Shown here: one piece after another, positions 58,858-64,000 of the stretch | How the letters are laid out: the number at the start of each line of letters is the position of its first letter | Position numbering within the stretch: the stretch's first letter is position 1 | The notes under the pieces: generated by a model | Databases searched by the model: none | Told to the model about the DNA's origin: nothing | The model's input: only the letters and a program-made list of their open reading frames with translations | Assembly (NCBI GenBank): GCA_016791105.1 | Contig: JAEUNM010000088.1 | Coordinates: forward strand, 29,808-93,807 | Source: Rhodocyclaceae bacterium | Lineage (GTDB): Bacteria > Pseudomonadota > Gammaproteobacteria > Burkholderiales > Rhodocyclaceae | Direction of reading: 5' to 3' | DNA: 64,000 nucleotides | Position numbers and translations under genes: made by a program

Positions 58858-59451
58858 ATGGCACGCATTCCAATATCGACATCATTCGCGCGCGGCTTTG
58901 CCGCGACTGCCGCCGCCTTTGTATTGGCCGCCTGCACGACGCTGCCGCCGCAAACCGGGCCACAGCGCGAGGCGCGTGATGCGGTGCAACAATTCGAACT
59001 GGAAGGTCGCGTATCGGCCCACGACGCGCGCCAGTCCGTGCAGGCGTCCATCCTGTGGCTGCACGACACGGGCAGCGACGAACTGACGCTTACCGGCCCG
59101 CTCGGACAGACGCTCGCGCAACTTACGCGGCGCGGCACGCAGGCGCGCCTGGATGCGGGCGGGCAGGTGCGCGAAACCACCGACATGGATGCTTTGCTGC
59201 GCGACGCGTTGGGGCTGTCCGTGCCGGTCGCGGCCCTGTCCCATTGGGTGTTGGGGCGCCCGCGCACTCCCGCCGCGAATGTGCGGCGCGATGCCGGCGG
59301 ACGCGCCGAAATCATTACTGAAGACGGCTGGAACGTGTTTTTCGTGCGCTACGAATCGGCTGCGCCGGACGCCCTGCCGGAACTGATCGAGGCGCAGGGC
59401 GGCGAAGTCCAGGTGAAGCTCAAGATCGACCGCTGGACCTTACAGCCGTGA
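58858..59451 (+). CDS. lolB: Outer-membrane lipoprotein LolB
   Basis: Receptor that accepts lipoproteins from LolA and inserts them in the outer membrane. It has 197 residues with a lipobox FVLAAC (lipidated Cys26), processed by LspA after lipidation. Downstream motifs QQFELEGRVSAH, LTGPLGQTLAQL and NVFFVRYESAAPDALPELIE are those of LolB. The ATG at 58858 gives a normal signal peptide; a GTG at 58780 would add 26 residues. Its stop overlaps ispE in GTGA. Confidence 0.93.
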   Translation: MARIPISTSFARGFAATAAAFVLAACTTLPPQTGPQREARDAVQQFELEGRVSAHDARQSVQASILWLHDTGSDELTLTGPLGQTLAQLTRRGTQARLDAGGQVRETTDMDALLRDALGLSVPVAALSHWVLGRPRTPAANVRRDAGGRAEIITEDGWNVFFVRYESAAPDALPELIEAQGGEVQVKLKIDRWTLQP

Positions 59452-60320
59452 CCGCGCCGCAGATAGCCTGGGGCGCGCCCTTGCCGGCGCCGGCCAAAAT
59501 CAACCAGTTTCTGCACGTGATCGGCCGCCGCGCCGACGGCTACCACCTGCTGCAGACGGTGTTCCGCTTTCTGGATCGCGCCGACCAGTTGCGATTTTTT
59601 CCGCGCGATGACGGTGAAGTCATATTGCGCACGCCACTGCCCGGCGTGCCCGCGCAGTCGGACCTTACCGTGCGCGCCGCGCACGCCCTGCAACGCGCCA
59701 CCGGCTGCCGCCGCGGTGTGGAAATCGAACTGGAAAAAAATCTGCCGCTGGGCGGCGGCCTGGGCGGCGGCAGTTCCGATGCGGCCACCGTATTGATTGC
59801 GCTGAACCGGCTTTGGGGCCTGGACTTGCCGCGCGAGCGGCTGCAAGCCATAGGTCTGGAACTGGGCGCGGACGTGCCGGTATTCGTATTCGGGCGCGCC
59901 GCGTTCGGTGAGGGCGTGGGCGAACGCCTTAGTGCGCTCAGCCTGGCGCCGGCCTGGTATCTGGTGGTGGTGGCGCCGGCGCCGGTTGCTACCGCCTCGG
60001 TATTCGCCGAACCTGCGTTGACAAGGGATAGTCCGGCCGTCACAATCGCGGCCTTTTCGGCGGACGGCCGGGTGCCGGCGCAACTATTGGGCTTTGGTCG
60101 CAACGACCTCGAAGCCGTGGTGCGTCGCAAACAGCCGGAAGTCGACCAGGTACTGCAGGAACTATGCAGATACCCCGGGGCGCGCATGAGCGGCTCCGGC
60201 AGTTCCTGCTTCGCCTGGTTTGCGGATGAGGCGTCAGCGCGCAGCGCGCTCGCCACACTACCGCCCCGCTGGCCGGCATGGGTTGCGCGAGGTATCGATT
60301 TTCACCCACTTTTCGGGTAG
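59448..60320 (+). CDS. ispE: 4-diphosphocytidyl-2-C-methyl-D-erythritol kinase
   Basis: GHMP-family kinase of the MEP pathway. It has 290 residues. The substrate region is PAPAKINQFLHVIGRRADGYHLLQ (here in two parts), and the ATP-binding glycine-rich loop is PLGGGLGGGSSDAATV. A C-terminal MSGSGSSCFAWF closes the fold. The GTG start overlaps the lolB stop; lolB-ispE-tRNA-Gln-prs is a conserved betaproteobacterial order. Confidence 0.97.
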   Translation: MTAPQIAWGAPLPAPAKINQFLHVIGRRADGYHLLQTVFRFLDRADQLRFFPRDDGEVILRTPLPGVPAQSDLTVRAAHALQRATGCRRGVEIELEKNLPLGGGLGGGSSDAATVLIALNRLWGLDLPRERLQAIGLELGADVPVFVFGRAAFGEGVGERLSALSLAPAWYLVVVAPAPVATASVFAEPALTRDSPAVTIAAFSADGRVPAQLLGFGRNDLEAVVRRKQPEVDQVLQELCRYPGARMSGSGSSCFAWFADEASARSALATLPPRWPAWVARGIDFHPLFG

Positions 60321-60372
60321 AATCCGCGCTCCTTGTGACGGCGATGCCGCAGTGCGGCAAACGCAGCAATAC

Positions 60373-60449
60373 TGGGGAGTCGCCAAGCTGGTTAAGGCAC
60401 CGGATTTTGATTCCGGCATACGAGGGTTCGAATCCTTCCTCCCCAGCCA
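60373..60449 (+). tRNA. tRNA-Gln (anticodon TTG)
   Basis: A 77-base cloverleaf with CCA encoded. The acceptor stem TGGGGAG (60373-60379) pairs with CTCCCCA (60439-60445), followed by discriminator G and CCA. The anticodon stem CCGGA/TCCGG encloses TTTTGAT with anticodon TTG at 60407-60409; the T arm has GGTTCGAATCC. The U1-A72 pair and discriminator G are typical of tRNA-Gln. It lies 52 bases after ispE, with a TAGAAT box at 60318-60323, and is followed by a terminator-like hairpin. Confidence 0.97.
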
Positions 60450-60456
60450 AATATCA

Positions 60457-60494
60457 TCGGGCAGGTTCCGGCGGAACCTGCCCGAGTTGTTTTG
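60457..60494 (+). terminator. Terminator hairpin after tRNA-Gln
   Basis: A 13-base-pair perfect stem TCGGGCAGGTTCC (60457-60469) and GGAACCTGCCCGA (60473-60485) with a 3-base loop GGC, followed by GTTGTTTTG. Confidence 0.75.
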
Positions 60495-60696
60495 ACCGAA
60501 AAGTCCTGTAAATGCGGCGCGCGCAAATCATGCATGGGGCATCGCGGCTTAATCGGCCGCAGGCAGTTCGCCCATGCTGCAAAATCAGACCTGGCCAGCC
60601 GGCGTGCGCCGCCACCGGCGGGCAGACCGGTTATGGCAATACGGGCAATTTGGGCGTACGCATCGCGGCAGCGTTGCGGCGCGGCAGAGATTAGCG

Positions 60697-61647
60697 ATGG
60701 CCTATGAAAGTTTGATGATTTTCACCGGCAACGCCAACGCCCAGCTCGCGGCGGACGTTGCCAAGCGCCTCAGCATTACGCTGGGGCGTGCCACGGTGGG
60801 GCGCTTCTCCGATGGCGAAGTGATGGTCGAGGTACTCGAAAACGTCCGCGGCAAGGACGTGTTCGTACTGCAATCCACCTGCGCGCCGACCAGTGACAAC
60901 CTGATGGAACTGGTCATCCTGATCGATGCGCTCAAGCGCTCGTCCGCGGCCCGCATCACCGCCGCCATTCCCTATTTCGGCTATGCCCGGCAAGACCGCC
61001 GGCCGCGCTCGGCGCGCGTGCCCATCACCGCCAAGGTGGTGGCCAACATGCTGCAGGCGGTAGGGGTGCAGCGCGTGCTCACCGTCGACCTCCATGCCGA
61101 TCAGATACAGGGCTTTTTCGACATACCGGTCGATAACATTTATGCCACGCCGCTATTGCTGTCCGACATCTGGAAGCGTAACTACGAAAATCTGGTAGTC
61201 GTGTCGCCGGACGTAGGCGGCGTGGTGCGTGCGCGCGCCACAGCCAAGCGCCTGGAATGCGAACTGGCCATCATCGACAAGCGCCGCCCCAAAGCCAACG
61301 TGGCCGAAGTCATGAACATCATCGGCGACGTGCAGGGCCGCTCCTGCGTCATCATGGACGACATGGTGGATACCGCCGGCACGCTGTGCAAGGCTGCCCA
61401 GGCGCTCAAGGAAAACGGCGCCAAAAGCGTCATGGCCTATTGCACGCATGCGGTGCTGTCCGGCAAGGCCGTGCAGCGCATCGTCGATTCCGATCTCGAC
61501 GAACTGGTGGTCACCGACACCATCCCGCTGTCACCCGAAGCGCGCAGTTGCGGGCGCATACGTGCGGTGTCCATCGCCGACCTGCTGGCCGAAACATTGC
61601 GCCGCATCAGCAACGAGGAGTCCGTCAGTTCGCTGTTCAACGAATGA
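60697..61647 (+). CDS. prs: Ribose-phosphate pyrophosphokinase
   Basis: Makes PRPP, the precursor of purines, pyrimidines, NAD, histidine and tryptophan, from ribose 5-phosphate and ATP. It has 316 residues. The N-terminal [32 protein letters not shown] loop, the metal-binding [15 protein letters not shown] and the PRPP motif [20 protein letters not shown] are diagnostic. The ATG at 60697 gives the family start; the 200 bases between the terminator and this ATG hold no recognisable gene. Confidence 0.98.
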   Translation: MAYESLMIFTGNANAQLAADVAKRLSITLGRATVGRFSDGEVMVEVLENVRGKDVFVLQSTCAPTSDNLMELVILIDALKRSSAARITAAIPYFGYARQDRRPRSARVPITAKVVANMLQAVGVQRVLTVDLHADQIQGFFDIPVDNIYATPLLLSDIWKRNYENLVVVSPDVGGVVRARATAKRLECELAIIDKRRPKANVAEVMNIIGDVQGRSCVIMDDMVDTAGTLCKAAQALKENGAKSVMAYCTHAVLSGKAVQRIVDSDLDELVVTDTIPLSPEARSCGRIRAVSIADLLAETLRRISNEESVSSLFNE

Positions 61648-61772
61648 AACCGCCAGCGGCGCGGCGCGCGGCCTGATGGCCGCGGCGTGCCGGTCCGGCG
61701 GTTCAAACGGCGGTAAACCTGCCGCCGCTTAAAACTTCCGCCTGGTCGCGGGCGGAATCAACTGGAGCAATC

Positions 61773-62408
61773 ATGGAAATTGAATTCAAAGCAAGCAAGC
61801 GCACCCTGCAGGGCACCGGAGCGAGCCGCCGCCTGCGTCGTGCCGGCCGCGTACCGGGCATCCTGTACGGCGGCGGATCCGACGCTCAGGCGATAGAACT
61901 GGACCACAACGCGCTTTATCATGCACTGCGCCGCGAGGCCTTCCACTCGTCCGTGCTCACCATGGACCTCGAAGGCCGCAAGGAAATGGTGCTGTTGCGC
62001 GACGTGCAAATGCATCCGTTCCGCCAGCTCGTGCTGCACATCGATTTTCAGCGCGTCGACGCCACCCACGCCATCCACCAGAAGGTGCCGCTGCACTTCG
62101 TGCATGCCGAACTGTCGCCCGGCGTGAAGTTCGAAGGCGGCATGCTGTCGCACGTGATCAACGAAATCGACGTCAAGTGCATGCCCAAGGATTTGCCCGG
62201 GTTTATCGAGATCGACCTTGGTCACCTGCACGCCGGCCAGTCCATACACCTGTCCGAAATCAAAATGCCGCCCGGTGTCGAACTGGTGACGCACAAGAAC
62301 GAAGACCAGGTAGTTGCCAGCATCGTGCTGTCGCGTGGTTCGGCTTCTGACGAGCCGGGCGCCGAAGGTGCCGCCGACGCGGCGGGCGGCGACGCAGCCA
62401 AGAAGTAA
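61773..62408 (+). CDS. rplY: 50S ribosomal protein L25/general stress protein Ctc
   Basis: Binds 5S rRNA. The 211-residue long form has the N-terminal L25 domain ([30 protein letters not shown]) and a C-terminal TL5-like beta domain, with an acidic Ala/Gly-rich tail ([18 protein letters not shown]). TGGAG is upstream of the ATG. The prs-rplY-pth-ychF order is conserved. Confidence 0.97.
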   Translation: MEIEFKASKRTLQGTGASRRLRRAGRVPGILYGGGSDAQAIELDHNALYHALRREAFHSSVLTMDLEGRKEMVLLRDVQMHPFRQLVLHIDFQRVDATHAIHQKVPLHFVHAELSPGVKFEGGMLSHVINEIDVKCMPKDLPGFIEIDLGHLHAGQSIHLSEIKMPPGVELVTHKNEDQVVASIVLSRGSASDEPGAEGAADAAGGDAAKK

Positions 62409-62546
62409 GCGTGCGACCGTGCGGCCGGGCCTCGCCCCGGCTGCGCGCCGCCGCGCGTGCGCCGTTAAAGCAGGTTCGTGTCGAACTAATTATCGATTCG
62501 GTCGCGGACCTGCCGCGGCGCCCGCGCGCCTCTCCGCCCAACGCCC

Positions 62547-63224
62547 ATGAGCGCCCCCCCTCAAGCAGCGCCCAGACTGGTCGCAGGATTGGGCAACCCC
62601 GGTCCGCAATATTTCGACACCCGGCATAACGCCGGCTTCTGGTTCGTCGAACGCCTGGCTGAACAACTAAAGGTAGGTCTTGGCCACGAATCGCGCTTTC
62701 ACGGCTTTTGTGCCAATGCGCGCGCGAGCGGCGTGGAGGGCGGAACCTGGCTATTGATGCCGCAAACTTACATGAATCGCTCCGGCCAGTCGGTCGGTGC
62801 GCTGGCGCGCTTCTATCGCGTACTGCCGCACGAAATATTGGTGGTGCACGATGAACTCGATATTCCGCCCGGCCAGTTGCGCCTGAAATTTGGCGGCGGC
62901 CTGGGCGGCCACAACGGACTGAAGGACATCGCGGCCCACCTCGGCACGCAGGATTTCTGGCGCTTGCGCATAGGCATAGGGCACCCGCGCGACGCGCGCG
63001 AATCGGCGCAGGACGTGGCCGATTACGTGCTGCACCGCGCCAGCCGCGAACAGCAGGCGGAAATCGATGCCGCCATGCAGCGTGCGCTGGAACTATGGCC
63101 CATGCTGGCGCGCGCCGAGTGGGAACGCGCCATCGCACGCGCCAATGCTCGCCCGGCCGCGCCCAAAGCCGCCCCAACTACACAGAAACCACCCGCCGCG
63201 CCCGGTGGCGACAAACAGATTTAG
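62547..63224 (+). CDS. pth: Peptidyl-tRNA hydrolase
   Basis: Releases peptides from peptidyl-tRNA after drop-off. The 225-residue protein has [20 protein letters not shown] (catalytic His), [32 protein letters not shown] and [12 protein letters not shown]. The C-terminal about 30 residues (after ARANARP) form an Ala/Pro/Lys-rich tail beyond the catalytic domain. Confidence 0.97.
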   Translation: MSAPPQAAPRLVAGLGNPGPQYFDTRHNAGFWFVERLAEQLKVGLGHESRFHGFCANARASGVEGGTWLLMPQTYMNRSGQSVGALARFYRVLPHEILVVHDELDIPPGQLRLKFGGGLGGHNGLKDIAAHLGTQDFWRLRIGIGHPRDARESAQDVADYVLHRASREQQAEIDAAMQRALELWPMLARAEWERAIARANARPAAPKAAPTTQKPPAAPGGDKQI

Positions 63225-63268
63225 TGCCGGCCTGGCGGCCGGTACGACCAGACTAAACGGAGTTAATC

Positions 63269-64000
63269 ATGGCACTCAAGTGCGGCATCGTCGGCCTGCC
63301 CAATGTCGGCAAATCCACGCTATTCAACGCCATCACGCGGGCCGGCATCGCCGCCGAAAATTACCCGTTCTGCACCATAGAGCCGAACGTGGGCATCGTC
63401 GAATTGCCCGATGCGCGGCTTGCCAAACTGGCCGACATCGTCAAGCCGCTGCGCATTTTGCCGGCCACGGTCGAATTCGTCGATATTGCGGGACTGGTTG
63501 CGGGCGCCTCCAAAGGCGAGGGGCTGGGCAACAAATTTCTCGCCAATATCCGTGAAACCGACGCCATCGTGCATGTGGTGCGCTGCTTCGACAATGAAAA
63601 TATCGTGCATGTGAGCGGCAAGGTAAATCCGGTTGCCGACATCGAAACCATAGATACCGAACTGGCGCTGGCCGATCTGTCCACCGTCGAAAAAGCGCTG
63701 GCGCGCTACCGCAAACCGGCCCAGGCGGGTGACAAGGAAGCCAAAATTCTGGTTGCCGCGCTGGAAAAAGCCTACGCCCAACTGGACCAGGCACGCCCCG
63801 TGCGCGCGCTCGATCTATCCAGGGAAGAACGCGCCAACCTGCAGCCCTTCTGCCTGATAACCGCCAAGCCGGTGCTGTACGCCGCCAACGTCGATGAATC
63901 CGGCATCACCGGCGACCACCACCTGCTGGACGAAGTAAAGCGCCACGCCGCGCGCGAGGGCGCGCCGGTAGTCGAATTTTGCGCCGCGCTGGAAGCGGAA
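63269..64000 (+). CDS. ychF: Redox- and ribosome-associated GTP/ATPase YchF (partial)
   Basis: Obg-family P-loop ATPase, of which the first 244 codons are present before the window ends; full-length proteins are about 363 residues. The opening is [20 protein letters not shown] with Walker [10 protein letters not shown], and [20 protein letters not shown] is the G3 region. The coiled-coil insertion is at about 130-195. CGGAG is upstream of the ATG. It follows pth as in most proteobacteria. Confidence 0.96.
   Translation, partial: MALKCGIVGLPNVGKSTLFNAITRAGIAAENYPFCTIEPNVGIVELPDARLAKLADIVKPLRILPATVEFVDIAGLVAGASKGEGLGNKFLANIRETDAIVHVVRCFDNENIVHVSGKVNPVADIETIDTELALADLSTVEKALARYRKPAQAGDKEAKILVAALEKAYAQLDQARPVRALDLSREERANLQPFCLITAKPVLYAANVDESGITGDHHLLDEVKRHAAREGAPVVEFCAALEAE

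Overview
This is a G+C-rich chromosomal window (about 60-65% G+C by eye) with densely packed genes. Gene content and order point to a betaproteobacterium. The diagnostic runs are ilvB-ilvN-ilvC-psd-pssA, ribF-ileS-lspA-fkpB-ispH next to a minor-pilin operon, rpsP-rimM-trmD-rplS, zapA followed by a 6S-like RNA and an EVE-domain gene, and rsmD-coaD-fdx ... mutM ... lolB-ispE-tRNA-Gln-prs-rplY-pth-ychF. I cannot place it more precisely. No insertion sequence, prophage, CRISPR array or rRNA operon was seen. This looks like core chromosome rather than an accessory island.

Layout. 1-5.5 kb: a partial sigma factor gene pointing left, then branched-chain amino-acid synthesis (ilvBNC) and phosphatidylethanolamine synthesis (psd, pssA). 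5.6-11.2 kb: flavin kinase, isoleucyl-tRNA synthetase, lipoprotein signal peptidase, an FKBP isomerase and IspH, closed by a terminator. 11.4-21.3 kb (minus strand): type IV pilus minor-pilin operon pilE-fimT-pilV-pilW-pilX-pilY1 with a very large PilY1 (about 2,100 residues). 21.4-23.5 kb: a cysteine-free Irr-like Fur-family regulator and leuA. 23.5-30.4 kb: a WrbA-like flavoprotein with a small membrane protein, a YihY membrane protein, a PilZ-like uncharacterised protein divergent from a periplasmic thioredoxin-like protein, pyrF, and a hybrid histidine kinase. 30.4-32.7 kb: ribosomal and tRNA-modification operon ending in a strong bidirectional terminator. 32.7-36.6 kb (minus): xseB-ispA-dxs-folE2 (isoprenoid and folate precursors). 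36.7-39.7 kb: a Rieske oxygenase alpha subunit, an unknown protein and a zinc metallopeptidase. 39.9-43.4 kb: a TAXI-type TRAP uptake system with a DUF1850 partner. 43.4-48.1 kb: a glycosyltransferase, then a cobalamin-uptake cluster (cobC-like phosphatase, btuC, btuD, btuF) whose btuF has a leader containing the core motif of a cobalamin riboswitch. 48.1-50.0 kb: zapB-like gene, zapA, a 6S RNA candidate, about 650 bases with nothing recognisable, and an EVE-domain gene. 50.0-52.4 kb (minus): panE-like and malonyl-CoA decarboxylase. 52.6-64 kb: rsmD, coaD, ferredoxin, a dynamin-like GTPase, mutM, a TPR protein, lolB, ispE, tRNA-Gln, prs, rplY, pth and a partial ychF.

Isoprenoid synthesis is unusually well represented (ispH, dxs, ispA, ispE), with coenzyme A and flavin genes (panE-like, coaD, ribF). 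Translation is tightly coupled at many junctions (ATGA, GTGA and TTGA overlaps), and TTG is used as a start codon in at least seven genes. The most interesting items are the atypical cobalamin riboswitch, the giant PilY1 with a split von Willebrand A domain, the cysteine-free Fur/Irr-like regulator and zapB-like gene that both appear to have leaderless transcripts, the GDG-to-GEA change in acetolactate synthase, and several palindromes next to transporter or redox genes. I did not find a clearly new multi-gene system.
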